Part shown: positions 50,577 to 61,632 of the stretch, piece by piece | Numbering within the stretch: position 1 is the stretch's first letter | Layout: each line of letters opens with the position of its first letter | Source of the DNA: Prochlorococcus sp. AG-347-L19 | GTDB lineage: Bacteria; Cyanobacteriota; Cyanobacteriia; PCC-6307; Cyanobiaceae | Direction of reading: 5' to 3' | DNA length: 64,000 nt | Assembly (NCBI GenBank): GCA_003278895.1 | Contig: QCCO01000001.1 | Coordinates: 1-64,000 of the forward strand | Program-made: the position numbers and the translations under genes | The notes under the pieces: model-generated | What the model was told of the DNA's origin: nothing | The model's database searches: none | Seen by the model: the letters and a program-made list of their open reading frames with translations, nothing else

Positions 50577-51677
50577 CTAATTTTTGAATGAACTTTTAAC
50601 GCATATATCATTCCCAATCAAGCTAAACTGAGAATCACTTAATTTAATAATTTCGTTCATTTCTTCAAATTCAAAATCACCTAAGGGATTCATACTATTT
50701 TCTCCACCTAAAATTTTTGGAGCAATAAAAGTAGTAATTTCCTGAATACAATTAGATTGAATAGCTGCGGTAGCCAATCCAGGTCCACATTCCCAAAGAA
50801 CTTTATTACACCCTCTTTCAGCAAGTATTTTTGAAATTAACGCTGGATTATCTGATGATACCTTTTCAACCTCCACACATTTAGGAATCCTTGAGAGGTA
50901 TCTTTCATTTGCAGTAGAAGAATCATAAAAAACTAGAGTTTTTGCCTTGTCACACTCCCAAAGATTAGATTTTGATGGTAGATCTAAACTTTTTGTGAAA
51001 ACAACTCGTAAAGGCTCAGGATTTTTTAAACCTCTAGTAGTCAACAATGGATTGTCTCTTCTTAAAGTGTTTCCGCCAATAATTATTGCATCAAATTCTG
51101 CTCTAAAAGAGTGAACTAATGACCTTGATTCTTTATTTGTAATCCATTTACTTTTTCCATTTTTTAAAGCTATTCTCCCATCAATACTCATTGCCCATTT
51201 GAGAACACCAAATGACTTTTTTGTAATATTCCTATGAAAGAAAGCCTTATTTAGATCTAAAGATTCTTTTTTACATAATCCCAAATGAACTTGTATCCCA
51301 GCTTCTTTTAGAAGCTTAATACCTTTACCAGAGACTCTTTTATCAGGGTCTTCAATAGATATATATATCTTTTTTAAGCCAGAGGATATCACTTTATCTA
51401 CACATGGAGGTGTTTTACCTTGATGGCAACAAGGTTCAAGATTCACATACATTGTTCCACCTTTAGCATCCTTTTTTAAATTATTAAAAGCCATTGCCTC
51501 TGCATGAGGCATTCCTGCCTTGAAATGAAACCCTTCTGAAATAAGACTTCCATTCTTATCAAGTATCACCGCTCCCACCTTAGGATTAGGACTTGTTGTA
51601 TTTTTGCCTAATGATGCCAAAAAAATTGCTCTTTTCATCCATTTTGTATGGCTTACATTTTTTTCAGACATCTCCAA
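50577..51677 (-). CDS. ribD: Bifunctional diaminohydroxyphosphoribosylaminopyrimidine deaminase/reductase
   Basis: PHAEAMAF, EPCCHQGKTPPC zinc site, KWAMSIDGRIAL reductase domain. Confidence 0.94.
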   Translation of the reverse strand: MEMSEKNVSHTKWMKRAIFLASLGKNTTSPNPKVGAVILDKNGSLISEGFHFKAGMPHAEAMAFNNLKKDAKGGTMYVNLEPCCHQGKTPPCVDKVISSGLKKIYISIEDPDKRVSGKGIKLLKEAGIQVHLGLCKKESLDLNKAFFHRNITKKSFGVLKWAMSIDGRIALKNGKSKWITNKESRSLVHSFRAEFDAIIIGGNTLRRDNPLLTTRGLKNPEPLRVVFTKSLDLPSKSNLWECDKAKTLVFYDSSTANERYLSRIPKCVEVEKVSSDNPALISKILAERGCNKVLWECGPGLATAAIQSNCIQEITTFIAPKILGGENSMNPLGDFEFEEMNEIIKLSDSQFSLIGNDICVKSSFKN

Positions 51678-51686
51678 AAATCAAAT

Positions 51687-52187
51687 TCAGTTTATAGATC
51701 TCCACTCTTTAACAACGAAGGGAGGTACAGGCAACTCAGAAAAAACTCCTGACAATGATAATCTTAATGGTCTATTTTTATCTAAATTTTTAATCAATTC
51801 ATCAAGATCGAATTCTGCTGCAGCTTGTCTTCCATCATTTGCTAATTCCACATTAAGTAATGTTTTATCATCTAAAAGCCACTGTTTTCTCCCTGATTGA
51901 ACCCTCAAGTCAGTGGGATGATCGATCCTGAGATTTCCTGGGTATCCTATTACTCTCAAGATCAATTTATCTTCAAAAAGAGGAGATTTATAAGCTACTA
52001 ATTGCCATGTTTCAAAGTCCAAGTCCCTTAAAAACTCACTGCTAGCATTCATTAATTCACCATTAATTTCAGTTTCTGCAATTTCTGCAGATACTTTTAA
52101 TGGGTTAAAAATAAATGATAGTAGTAAAAGTAAAGGTAATATTCCTTTTAAAAAAATATTTTTATTTAATTTTGTAATTTTCTTCAT
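51687..52187 (-). CDS. DUF3122-type conserved cyanobacterial protein
   Basis: Signal-like N-terminus; RVIGYPGNLRIDHPTDLRVQSGRKQWLLDD. Confidence 0.6.
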   Translation of the reverse strand: MKKITKLNKNIFLKGILPLLLLLSFIFNPLKVSAEIAETEINGELMNASSEFLRDLDFETWQLVAYKSPLFEDKLILRVIGYPGNLRIDHPTDLRVQSGRKQWLLDDKTLLNVELANDGRQAAAEFDLDELIKNLDKNRPLRLSLSGVFSELPVPPFVVKEWRSIN

Positions 52188-52413
52188 TTTCAGAATCCAT
52201 CAGGGCATCCAAAGTTACAGCTGTTCTTACAATAGCTTGATATCTTTTAATTATTTTACGATTTTTCTCTATAACTCGAGATAAATTCAAAGTGTCTTTT
52301 TCAGAATAGCTAGATGTTAAATCGCTAGAGTCTTCTTCAATTAACTCAAATTCACTATCTTTATTAATAAGAGTTAACAATAAATCATGTAATCTCTTTC
52401 TCCTTTCAGACAA
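52162..52413 (-). CDS. DUF3181-type conserved cyanobacterial protein
   Basis: Small acidic helical protein; family recalled from sequence character and context only. Confidence 0.5.
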   Translation of the reverse strand: MSERRKRLHDLLLTLINKDSEFELIEEDSSDLTSSYSEKDTLNLSRVIEKNRKIIKRYQAIVRTAVTLDALMDSENEENYKIK

Positions 52414-52493
52414 TTAATTTATTATGATATCTCAAATAATAATAAGATAATTTAATAAAACATTCAAACAATTTAGTTCCATTGCATTAAATA

Positions 52494-53771
52494 TTGATGA
52501 CTGAAGTTAATAGAAAAATTCATGTAGTTGGAATTAATTCTTATAAATTTGATGATCTATCTTTAAAATTACAAAATCTATTCTTAGAAATAGAGAATAT
52601 TGCAGTTCCAAATTCATATCTTGAAGAAATTAAATCATGGAGCGAAAATAATTTATTAAAAAAGAAATCATTTTTTTCGAGTAAAAGTAATAACGAACTT
52701 CTTAACTGGCTTAGATCTCAAAAAACTGATGTTATTTTAATTTCTAGAGGAGATCCACTTTGGTTTGGGATTGGGAGAATATTACTAGAATATTTTTCAG
52801 AGGATGAATTAAGATTCTACCCTTCAAATACTTGCATTCAATTAGCATTTAGTAAGTTAAAGATTCCGTGGCAAGATTCTGTTAATGTAAGTATTCACGG
52901 CAGAGATTCTACCAAGTTAATTGAGGCTCTTAAAGCAAGGCCTTCAAGTTTATCTATTATTACAGATTCAAATAAAAAAAGTTTAGAAATAATCAAAGAA
53001 AACTTATCAGAATTAAATCTAATTGAGTTCTATGATTTTTGGCTCTGTGAAGAAATAGGCTTCAACAAAGAAAATATAAGAAAATTAAATCTTAAAGAAT
53101 CATTACCCTCTGATATATCAAGTTTGAACATTGTTGTTCTTACAAAAACAAAAAAAAATTATTCAAATGATAATCTCCCTCTTTTCGGAATTAGTGACCA
53201 AATTTTTAAAACTTTTGATGATAGACCAAATTTATTTACTAAAAGGGAGGTTCGCATTCAAATCTTGGCTGATCTAGAGCTCCCTAAAAATGGGGTCATT
53301 TGGGATATAGGAGCAGGTAGTGGGTCAATTGGTTTAGAGGCATTAAAATTAAGGCCTGATTTAGATTTGTTCTGTTTCGATAAAAGGATTGGTTCAAAGT
53401 CATTAATACTAGAAAACTCAAAAAGGCTTAGAGTTAAACCAAAATTTATTTTTGAAGAAGACATTATTAATACTTTGAATGCGAGAACTTTAAGGTCTTT
53501 TGAAAAACCTAATAGATTAATAATTGGAGGATGTGACAAAAAGACTAAACTTCAAATCATTAAAAAACTGGGTAGAAGTATGAATAATGGAGATATTATC
53601 GTTATCCCAATAATTGACATCCAAATTATTAAAGAATTAAAAGAGGAATTAGAAGATAAAAATTTCAAAACAAATTTAAATTTAATTCAAACCCATAAAA
53701 GCTTAAGTATTGCTGAGGGAATTAGATTAGAACCAAATAATCCTGTTTTTCTATTAAAAGGAAAAAAATAA
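52494..53771 (+). CDS. cobL: Precorrin-6Y C5,15-methyltransferase (fused CbiE-CbiT)
   Basis: CbiE-like N-terminus (VILISRGDPLWFGIG), CbiT-like C-terminus FTKREVRIQILADLELPKNGVIWDIGAGSGSIGLEAL. Confidence 0.88.
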   Translation: MMTEVNRKIHVVGINSYKFDDLSLKLQNLFLEIENIAVPNSYLEEIKSWSENNLLKKKSFFSSKSNNELLNWLRSQKTDVILISRGDPLWFGIGRILLEYFSEDELRFYPSNTCIQLAFSKLKIPWQDSVNVSIHGRDSTKLIEALKARPSSLSIITDSNKKSLEIIKENLSELNLIEFYDFWLCEEIGFNKENIRKLNLKESLPSDISSLNIVVLTKTKKNYSNDNLPLFGISDQIFKTFDDRPNLFTKREVRIQILADLELPKNGVIWDIGAGSGSIGLEALKLRPDLDLFCFDKRIGSKSLILENSKRLRVKPKFIFEEDIINTLNARTLRSFEKPNRLIIGGCDKKTKLQIIKKLGRSMNNGDIIVIPIIDIQIIKELKEELEDKNFKTNLNLIQTHKSLSIAEGIRLEPNNPVFLLKGKK

Positions 53772-53784
53772 ATTTAAACAATTA

Positions 53785-54693
53785 TTATTTGTTAGGTTTA
53801 GCCACGTGGGGCAACCCCCAACCTAATTTATTTCTTAAAACTTGGAAAAATTCATGATCTTCAAGCCTGATAAACTTAACTGAATGTTTACTTTTTCTTA
53901 TTAAAACTCTATCTTCAGGCCAAACATAACAACCAGCGTTTCCGTCAACAACCATCACCAACCTTTCAGGAGTTGCAGGGAAAACAGTTACTGGCTCTGA
54001 ATCATTAAAAACCAATGCCCTAGATGCCAATGAATGTGGAGCAATTGGAGTTAATTGAACGACGGGGCAATCAGGAGTAATTACTGGCCCTCCAGCACTC
54101 AACGAATATGCAGTAGAACCGGTTGGAGTAGATAAAATTACTCCATCAGCTGAAATATCCACAGGAGCATGTCGCCCTATAGAAATCTCAAAATGGCACA
54201 TACTTGTGAGAGGTTCTCTATGAAGAGCCATCTCATTAAGACAGAGAGACTCCCATCTCCTCTGATCATTTCTCATTACACTAATAATAAAGCAGGTTCT
54301 TTCTTCAATATCCCAATTTCCGGCAATTATTTTATCTATAGCCTCATCTAGGTTAGATAAATAAGCTTCCGCAAGAAATCCTAAATGACCAGTATTTATT
54401 GTAAGAATTGGAATTTTAGCGGGTGCCGTTTGCCTTGCAGCAGAAAGAACAGTCCCATCTCCGCCAAGAACAATTGCAAATTCTATTGATGAATCAAACC
54501 CCTCAGGAACACAATTCGTATATCCCAAGGGACGAACATGTTGATCAGGATTTGCGAAACCAACCATCCCTCCAGAGCTACTAACTCTTACAACTTCAAA
54601 ATTAGATTTTTCCAATTTTTTTTGAACAGAAGTTGCTGTTTGAACAGCTAGTTCCTTTCCATCATTAACGATTAGCCCTGCTTTACGTACCAA
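53785..54693 (-). CDS. nadK: NAD kinase
   Basis: [47 protein letters not shown]. Confidence 0.94.
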   Translation of the reverse strand: MVRKAGLIVNDGKELAVQTATSVQKKLEKSNFEVVRVSSSGGMVGFANPDQHVRPLGYTNCVPEGFDSSIEFAIVLGGDGTVLSAARQTAPAKIPILTINTGHLGFLAEAYLSNLDEAIDKIIAGNWDIEERTCFIISVMRNDQRRWESLCLNEMALHREPLTSMCHFEISIGRHAPVDISADGVILSTPTGSTAYSLSAGGPVITPDCPVVQLTPIAPHSLASRALVFNDSEPVTVFPATPERLVMVVDGNAGCYVWPEDRVLIRKSKHSVKFIRLEDHEFFQVLRNKLGWGLPHVAKPNK

Positions 54694-54763
54694 TCAAAAA
54701 ATTAAAACTAGGACTATCTTAAACTAATTTGTTGGACAATCCTAATTTAAAATTCCAATTTTA

Positions 54764-55771
54764 TTAGAACTGTTCTAAGAATCTAAGATCATTTGTATAA
54801 AATTTTCTGATGTCGTCGATCTGATGTCTCACCATACAAAATCTTTCTACTCCTAATCCAGCTGCAAATCCAGTCCATTTCTCAGAATCTATTCCTAATT
54901 TTTCTAAGACTTTAGGATCTACCATTCCGCAGCCCATTACTTCTAACCATTTACCTTTCCACTTGACGTCGACTTCTGCAGAAGGTTCAGTAAATGGGAA
55001 ATAACTAGCTCTAAATCGTACAGGAATATCTCCAAAAAAAGTCTTTAAAAATGTAAGAACTGTTCCTCTTAAATGACTAAAATTAATATCTTGATCAATA
55101 CATAAGACCTCCACCTGATTAAATACAGGGGAATGAGTAGCATCTACTGCATCTCTTCTATACACTCTCCCAGGAGCAATAATTCTTGCTGGAGGAGGAT
55201 TTTTCTCTAAGTATCTTATCTGAACAGGAGAAGTATGAGTCCTTAAAAGTCGATTTTCATCTAGGTAGAATGTATCCTGCATATCTCTTGCAGGATGATT
55301 TTTAGGTATATTTAGAGACTCAAAATTATAAAAATCAGTTTCTATTTCAGGACCACTTTCAACTGAATATCCTAAACCACAAAAAATGTCTATTATTTCA
55401 TCTTGAGTTGAAATTAAAGGATGTTTTTTCCCGGAGGGAGTTCCAATAGAAGGTATAGTTACATCAATTTTTTCTGTTTTAATTTTTTTATCTAAGGCTT
55501 CACTATTTAGTTGATTTTTTCTTTCAGTTATTAATTCTTGTAAATTTATCTTTATTAAATTCGCCTTCTGACCAACAATTGGTCTATCAGTAGCAGATAA
55601 TTGACCCATTGTTTTCAAGATAATTGATAAATCACCTTTTTTCCCTAATAATGAAACTCTCAATTGATCCAGTTCTTCATGAGTATTAGAATTATCTATA
55701 TTATTTTTTGCTATTAGAGAAAGATTATTTAGTTTTTCCTCAATTTGACTTAATGATTCAATTTGACTCAC
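54764..55771 (-). CDS. pheS: Phenylalanyl-tRNA synthetase alpha subunit
   Basis: [56 protein letters not shown]. Confidence 0.96.
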   Translation of the reverse strand: MSQIESLSQIEEKLNNLSLIAKNNIDNSNTHEELDQLRVSLLGKKGDLSIILKTMGQLSATDRPIVGQKANLIKINLQELITERKNQLNSEALDKKIKTEKIDVTIPSIGTPSGKKHPLISTQDEIIDIFCGLGYSVESGPEIETDFYNFESLNIPKNHPARDMQDTFYLDENRLLRTHTSPVQIRYLEKNPPPARIIAPGRVYRRDAVDATHSPVFNQVEVLCIDQDINFSHLRGTVLTFLKTFFGDIPVRFRASYFPFTEPSAEVDVKWKGKWLEVMGCGMVDPKVLEKLGIDSEKWTGFAAGLGVERFCMVRHQIDDIRKFYTNDLRFLEQF

Positions 55772-55839
55772 TGATATAGTAAAAATAAGTATTGCTTTAT
55801 CTTACTTAAATATAGTCCATAAATAAAATTTATTGATTA

Positions 55840-56649
55840 ATGAAACCGTTAAATATATTAATTAGCAATGATGATGGTGTTTTCGCTGCGGGGATAAGAG
55901 CTTTAGCAAAATCAGCAAAAAAAAGAGGACATAAGGTAAAAGTAGTATGTCCTGACCAAGAAAGATCGGCTACTGGTCATGGTCTTACTTTACAATCCCC
56001 ATTAAGAGTGGAAAAGGCTGATGAATTATTTGGAGAAGGAATTGAAGCTTGGGGATGTTCCGGGACTCCAGCAGATTGTGTCAAATTAGCACTATCTGAA
56101 ATCTTGGATCATAAACCTGATCTGGTACTATCTGGAATAAATCACGGGCCCAATTTAGGAACAGATATTTTTTGTTCAGGCACAGTCGCTGCAGCTATGG
56201 AAGGCACTTTGGAAAATGTTCCCTCCATGGCAATAAGTGTTGCTAGTTTTAAATGGAAGAATTTTGAATTTGCTGGAGAAATTGCAATGAATATTGCTGA
56301 ACAAGCAATTAACGATAGTTGGCCAGCCTCCCTTTTATTAAATTTGAATATCCCCCCTTGCGAAAAAAACAAAATAAAAGAATTATCCTGGACAAGATTA
56401 TCGGTAAGAAAATATAAAAATCAATTTTCCAAAAGAGAAGACCCAAGGGGTGACGATTATTATTGGTTAGCAGGTGAGGTTGTTTTAGATCTCAAATCAA
56501 AAGGTTATGGTCCAAAAAACTGGCCTAGTGACGTATCTCAAATACAAGAAAATAAAATATCTCTTACACCTGTAGAACCAGATTTATTTTGGAGGGGTAA
56601 TTTAGAGGACTTACCCAAAATTAATAATTCATTTGTAAATCCTTCTTAA
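55840..56649 (+). CDS. surE: 5'/3'-nucleotidase SurE
   Basis: [57 protein letters not shown]. Confidence 0.95.
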   Translation: MKPLNILISNDDGVFAAGIRALAKSAKKRGHKVKVVCPDQERSATGHGLTLQSPLRVEKADELFGEGIEAWGCSGTPADCVKLALSEILDHKPDLVLSGINHGPNLGTDIFCSGTVAAAMEGTLENVPSMAISVASFKWKNFEFAGEIAMNIAEQAINDSWPASLLLNLNIPPCEKNKIKELSWTRLSVRKYKNQFSKREDPRGDDYYWLAGEVVLDLKSKGYGPKNWPSDVSQIQENKISLTPVEPDLFWRGNLEDLPKINNSFVNPS

Positions 56650-57162
56650 AAGCCATAAAGAAAAGCAAAGTCCAAAGAAGTGTGCAGCAATAACTTGTGT
56701 ATTACTGAGAACTGATAATATCTCAAGTCCAGTAATTGGAATATCTGATGTCGCTGTTATCAATTGTCCAGTTGTCTGAGAGGATGCTTGTATAAAAAGG
56801 GCGCCCATAAGAGCTTGATATCCAATTAATCCAAACAAAATTCCTAATAAATCGACAATGAGACCTCTTTTTATTAACTTACTAGTTTGTCCTCTTGAAG
56901 GTCTTGCGTTGCTTGCAATTGCTCTACCCGTTCTAACTATTAACCAACCTTGCCAAAGACTAAAAAGTAGTAAAATCAAGGAAATTGTTGTAAGTGATAG
57001 TCCAGGTGCTAAGCCAAGCTGTCCTTCGCTATTATTAACAACATTAGAAAAAAGCAAAACAGCCGCAACAACAACACCTAAAATGGACTGAACCCAAAAG
57101 CGTATCCATCCAATTCGCCGCATTCCAAATGAAAGGGACTGAAAATCAATTTTGTCAGACAT
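56629..57162 (-). CDS. DUF3611-type membrane protein
   Basis: Four TM segments; [43 protein letters not shown]. Confidence 0.7.
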   Translation of the reverse strand: MSDKIDFQSLSFGMRRIGWIRFWVQSILGVVVAAVLLFSNVVNNSEGQLGLAPGLSLTTISLILLLFSLWQGWLIVRTGRAIASNARPSRGQTSKLIKRGLIVDLLGILFGLIGYQALMGALFIQASSQTTGQLITATSDIPITGLEILSVLSNTQVIAAHFFGLCFSLWLLRRIYK

Positions 57163-57230
57163 TCATTTGATTGAATAAATTATAATCTATTCAAATTTGC
57201 CATCAAAATCATAAAATTGCACGAAATCTG

Positions 57231-58151
57231 TTGATCTCTTTAATATCGCCATCTGAAGTTAAGAATCCCACTTCAATAGCTATTGGTAGTTTTGATGGCC
57301 TTCATGCCGGCCACAGAAAATTAATAAAAAGTGTTGTTGAAGACAATCTATATACCCCAACAATTGCAAGCTTCTGGCCTCATCCAAGAGAAGTTCTATT
57401 CAAAGAGACACGACTTAGGCTTGATTTACCTGAAGAAAAGCTATCTATTCTTGAAGATCTCGGGATTGAACAATTAGTTCTAATTCCTTTTAATAAGGAA
57501 TTATCTAAATTAAGTGCAGAGAGATTTGTAAGAGATATTTTAATAAATCAATTACAAGCAAAAAATATTTCTGTAGGTGCTAATTTTAAATTTGGTTTTA
57601 AAAGAAGTGGAGACATAAATACTATAAAAAATATGATTAAAGGTACGGATATAAAACTAAAAATTACTCCAATTTTAGAAGACAAAGAAGGTAGAATAAG
57701 TAGCAGTAGAATAAGAGATTTATTAGAGAAAAGTGATCTGAAAAATGCTTACAAAATTCTTAAAAGGCCTTATAGTTTTAATGGAAAGGTAGTCAAAGGC
57801 AAAGGTATTGGAAAAAGTATAGGATGGCCCACCGCAAATCTTGAAATAGATGGCAGAAAATTTTTACCTGGGGAGGGAGTCTACGCAGCATGGACTACCA
57901 TGGAAAATTCCAACCAAAAAATTGAATCTATTATGAATCTTGGCTCTCAACCAACAATAAATCCTTTATTGCCATCAGCAGTTGAGGTTCATTTAATAAA
58001 CAAAGATATAGATCTATATGGTTTAAATCTATCTGTAGAGCCAATTGAAAAGCTTAGATCTCAAATCAAGTTCAGTAATATAAAGCAGCTTTCTAGTCAA
58101 ATCAAAAATGATAGAGAGAATGCCCTAAGAATTTTTAAAAACTACAAATAA
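57231..58151 (+). CDS. ribF: Bifunctional riboflavin kinase/FAD synthetase (TTG start)
   Basis: IGSFDGLHAGHRKLI, SSSRIRDLLE, GIGKSIGWPTANLEID. Confidence 0.93.
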   Translation: MISLISPSEVKNPTSIAIGSFDGLHAGHRKLIKSVVEDNLYTPTIASFWPHPREVLFKETRLRLDLPEEKLSILEDLGIEQLVLIPFNKELSKLSAERFVRDILINQLQAKNISVGANFKFGFKRSGDINTIKNMIKGTDIKLKITPILEDKEGRISSSRIRDLLEKSDLKNAYKILKRPYSFNGKVVKGKGIGKSIGWPTANLEIDGRKFLPGEGVYAAWTTMENSNQKIESIMNLGSQPTINPLLPSAVEVHLINKDIDLYGLNLSVEPIEKLRSQIKFSNIKQLSSQIKNDRENALRIFKNYK

Positions 58152-58161
58152 TAAATTACAA

Positions 58162-59217
58162 ATGCTGCATTCCAATACTACAAACCCCGAAGATTTAAGA
58201 ATTTATCAAATTATTGACGCTAATCTAGATAGAGCTAGAGAAGGACTAAGAGTATTAGAGGATTGGGCTAGGTTTGGTCTAGGTAAAGAAAAATATGTTG
58301 AAAAGATTAAAAATTTTAGACAAATTTTAGGAAAAAATCATTTAGAAATTTATAAACAATCTAGAAATCACATTGAGGACAAATGCAAAGGGTTAACACA
58401 TCAAGAACAAATCAACAGAAAAACTTCTGAGCAAATTATAAGTTCTAATTCAGCTCGAGTTCAAGAAGCATTAAGAGTCATAGAAGAATTCTCAAGGCTA
58501 CAGAATTATGAGCTTTCAAAAATCGCTTCGGAAATTAGATATGAAATTTATACGATTGAAATTGACTTATTGAGTCATAGCAAGTGTAAGAAGTCGGAGG
58601 AGATATTAAAAGAAAATGACTTATATGTAATCACAGATCAAAAAGACAATTTATTAGAAATAATAGAAGAGATTTTAATTGCGGGAGTAAGAATTATTCA
58701 ACATAGATTTAAAACGGGAAATGATCAAGATCATCTTCAAGAAGCGATTCAGATTAAAAATCTATGTAAAAAATATAATTCTTTGTTTATCGTTAACGAT
58801 AGACTTGACATAGCTCTAGCAACAAACGCGGATGGAATTCATCTAGGGCAGGACGATTTAGACTTAAAAACCGCGAGAAAGCTATTAGGATATTCAAAAA
58901 TTATCGGTATAAGTGCAAACAATGCAACTGATATTTCAAATGCTCTTAAGGATGGTTGTGATTACATAGGAATAGGACCAGTATTTGAAACTACAACAAA
59001 AAAAAATAAAAAACCTCTAGGTATTGAAAATATCAAAACATTAACAAAAGATTTAAATATTCCTTGGTTTGCTATTGGTGGAATCAAGTCAAATAATATT
59101 TCATATTTAAAAAGAAATGGGTTTAAAAAAGTTGCCCTAGTTTCGCAATTAATGAATTCTGAAGATCCTAAAGAAGACGCTATTATGATTCTAAAAGAGT
59201 TATCTCATGAAAATTAA
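58162..59217 (+). CDS. thiE: Thiamine-phosphate synthase with N-terminal cyanobacterial extension
   Basis: C-terminal ThiE LYVITDQ, FIVNDRLDIALATNADGIHLGQDDL, IGIGPVFETTTKK; N-terminal ~150-aa helical domain RAREGLRVLEDWARF. Confidence 0.92.
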   Translation: MLHSNTTNPEDLRIYQIIDANLDRAREGLRVLEDWARFGLGKEKYVEKIKNFRQILGKNHLEIYKQSRNHIEDKCKGLTHQEQINRKTSEQIISSNSARVQEALRVIEEFSRLQNYELSKIASEIRYEIYTIEIDLLSHSKCKKSEEILKENDLYVITDQKDNLLEIIEEILIAGVRIIQHRFKTGNDQDHLQEAIQIKNLCKKYNSLFIVNDRLDIALATNADGIHLGQDDLDLKTARKLLGYSKIIGISANNATDISNALKDGCDYIGIGPVFETTTKKNKKPLGIENIKTLTKDLNIPWFAIGGIKSNNISYLKRNGFKKVALVSQLMNSEDPKEDAIMILKELSHEN

Positions 59218-59416
59218 GGTAAATGGTGAAGAAAAAAAATTAGAACTTAATCAAGAAAATGCTCTACTCTCTAAAGCTTTAAATTTAATGGGATATAAAC
59301 CAAACACAATTGTCGTAGAGTTAAATAATTTAATTATAAATTCAATGAAATGGGAAAAAGTGAAGCTTAAAGATGGGGATAATTTAGAAATTGTTTCAAT
59401 AGTTGGAGGTGGATAA
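59207..59416 (+). CDS. thiS: Sulfur carrier protein ThiS
   Basis: MKIKVNGEEKKL ... IVSIVGGG C-terminal Gly-Gly; overlaps thiE. Confidence 0.92.
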   Translation: MKIKVNGEEKKLELNQENALLSKALNLMGYKPNTIVVELNNLIINSMKWEKVKLKDGDNLEIVSIVGGG

Positions 59417-59524
59417 AAGATAAAACCTTAATACCTTAAAATCTTCATAATTTTTTAAGTTTAGGCACGAAACAATAACCAAATTTTTCCTGATTTCGTT
59501 TTATATTCTTATTACTTAAATAAA

Positions 59525-59695
59525 ATGATGAAAGAAAAAATTGATAGCAACTCAAGGTCTCTAAAATGGGAGCAAAATGGGGAGTTAGCGCACAAAGATC
59601 TCTCAGAGTTAATTGAAAGATTAAAAAATGTGGAAAGTGAACATACCTCATCTGAGCTGTCTAGATTAAGCACAAAATCAAACATAAAAGATTAA
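59525..59695 (+). CDS. Small protein, 56 aa, hypothetical (not in supplied ORF track)
   Basis: Reads MMKEKIDSNSRSLKWEQNGELAHKDLSELIERLKNVESEHTSSELSRLSTKSNIKD*. Confidence 0.5.
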   Translation: MMKEKIDSNSRSLKWEQNGELAHKDLSELIERLKNVESEHTSSELSRLSTKSNIKD

Positions 59696-59762
59696 ATTTG
59701 TTAACTAGATCTTGTCTTTACAAAAATTTGTACCAAATTAAAGTTACTGAATATAGGATTAA

Positions 59763-59894
59763 ATGCCGAAAAGATTTCCAGAGTGGGTAAATACAGAAGT
59801 CGTGATTAAGGCAATGAAAATGAGAGAAGAAGGAATGCTTTCAAAACAACTTAATTTATGGATAGAAAACCTATTAGAAATAGAAAAAAAGTAA
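59763..59894 (+). CDS. Small protein, 43 aa, hypothetical (not in supplied ORF track)
   Basis: Reads MPKRFPEWVNTEVVIKAMKMREEGMLSKQLNLWIENLLEIEKK*. Confidence 0.5.
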   Translation: MPKRFPEWVNTEVVIKAMKMREEGMLSKQLNLWIENLLEIEKK

Positions 59895-59898
59895 GTAT

Positions 59899-60555
59899 TC
59901 AGGAAAAACTTTTAATAATTCTTAAAGCCGCCATAGCTGCTCCGTAACCATTATCTATATTCATTACTGCAATACCTGGAGAACAACTTGACAACATACT
60001 TTTTAAAGCAGTTTCTCCATCCTTGCCAACGCCGTAGCCGACTGAAACAGGGACTGCGATTATGGGTTGTGCCAACAATCCTCCCACGACTGTTGCCAAA
60101 GCCCCTTCCATTCCAGCACAAACTATTAATACATCATGTTTATTAATTTCTTCTAACTGACTCATTAAACGATGGAGTCCTGCTACTCCAACATCTATAA
60201 AAGATTGACAATTTACTCCATAAATTTCAAGCGCTAATTGTGCTTCAAGTGTTACAGCCAGATCACTTGATCCTCCTGAAATTATGGCAACTTTTTTATT
60301 TGTCTTAAGTTTATTAAGATTTTTCCCAATTATCAGACATTTTGCTTCTTCATAGAATCGTGCATCATCATACAAATCTATGAGTTCACAAGCCTTTTCA
60401 CTATTGATCCTAGTTATGAAAACCAACTCATTTTTATTTAAAATATTTTCCGATAATCTCTTTAATTGATCAATACTCTTATCTTGTCCCCAAATTGCTT
60501 CAATAAGGCCAAGCCTTTCCCTTCTTTGAAAATCAAACCTGATATCTAAATTCAT
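59899..60555 (-). CDS. larB: LarB-like (AIR carboxylase-related) protein
   Basis: RRERLGLIEAIWG, ISGGSSDLAVTLEA, DVGVAGLHRL, AGMEGALATVVGGL. Confidence 0.82.
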   Translation of the reverse strand: MNLDIRFDFQRRERLGLIEAIWGQDKSIDQLKRLSENILNKNELVFITRINSEKACELIDLYDDARFYEEAKCLIIGKNLNKLKTNKKVAIISGGSSDLAVTLEAQLALEIYGVNCQSFIDVGVAGLHRLMSQLEEINKHDVLIVCAGMEGALATVVGGLLAQPIIAVPVSVGYGVGKDGETALKSMLSSCSPGIAVMNIDNGYGAAMAALRIIKSFS

Positions 60556-60992
60556 ACTTGCTTATCTAACTCTCCCTCATAAATTAATACGAAAGGATTT
60601 TCTCCTATATTTAAAGCATTTTTAACGTTATCTTCAAATTTTTGTTGAACTACATTTACTTCTGACATTGGAATGCTTTTCCATAGTTTTTTGCTTTTCC
60701 AATTTACCAATATTAAAGCTTCCTCTTTCTCTTTATCCCAAAATAATTGTCTCCCCAAAAAGCCCTCTTGAACAGATAACCATGGATCCCATACTTGTTT
60801 TTCATTCTTAAGCCATACTTCTTTGAACTTAGAAGGAACTTTAAGTCTTAATTCTTCAATAACAATTTCATTTTGATGATTTTCCATTGGAAGAGCATTT
60901 AGGATTTGAGAATTACTTTGGGAGAGAAATACAAATAAGCAAATTAATAAGAATGCATAGCTTTTTATTTTCTTTTTAATTTCTAATATCAT
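60552..60992 (-). CDS. TIGR03792-like cyanobacterial protein
   Basis: Signal-like N-terminus; WDPWLSVQEGFLGRQLFWDKEKEEALILVNWKS. Confidence 0.6.
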   Translation of the reverse strand: MILEIKKKIKSYAFLLICLFVFLSQSNSQILNALPMENHQNEIVIEELRLKVPSKFKEVWLKNEKQVWDPWLSVQEGFLGRQLFWDKEKEEALILVNWKSKKLWKSIPMSEVNVVQQKFEDNVKNALNIGENPFVLIYEGELDKQV

Positions 60993-60994
60993 TA

Positions 60995-61498
60995 TTATTC
61001 TTTTTTCTCAAGTAATACTACAGAATGACAACTTATACCTTCTTCTCTGCCCTCAGGGCCTAATTTTTCATTTGTAGTTGCTTTTATCCCAATTAAATTT
61101 TCATCAATATTTAAAATCTCAGAAATATTATTTTTCATTAATTTTATGTAAGGCATGATTTTTGGCCTTTCAGCGACAATAACACTATCAATATTATTAA
61201 CTTCCCAACCTTCATTCCTTATTAATTCGATAACCTTGGATAACAAAATTAAGCTGTTAGCATTTTTCCATTTTTCATCTGAAGGGGGGAAATACTTGCC
61301 AATATCTCCTAGAGATAGGGCTCCTAATAATGCGTCCATTATTGAGTGGATTAAAACATCAGCATCACTATGGCCGTCTAATCCCAAATCATCTGGATGA
61401 GTTAATTTGACACCGCCTATTATTAAATTTCTGCCTTTTGAAAGCCTGTGGATATCATATCCATTACCAATACGGAATTTTCGAGATGAATTTTTCAT
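60995..61498 (-). CDS. ispF: 2-C-methyl-D-erythritol 2,4-cyclodiphosphate synthase
   Basis: [44 protein letters not shown]. Confidence 0.95.
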   Translation of the reverse strand: MKNSSRKFRIGNGYDIHRLSKGRNLIIGGVKLTHPDDLGLDGHSDADVLIHSIMDALLGALSLGDIGKYFPPSDEKWKNANSLILLSKVIELIRNEGWEVNNIDSVIVAERPKIMPYIKLMKNNISEILNIDENLIGIKATTNEKLGPEGREEGISCHSVVLLEKKE

Positions 61499-61632
61499 GG
61501 TGATATTCCTTCAGTTTCTAAAATTTTGAAGTAGAAAAGAAATCGTAGCTATATTTCTTCACATACCAAAGAGTGTTTTTTATTAAATATATTAACAATA
61601 AAAAGCTCGGATATTTTTAATTATATTTTAAA

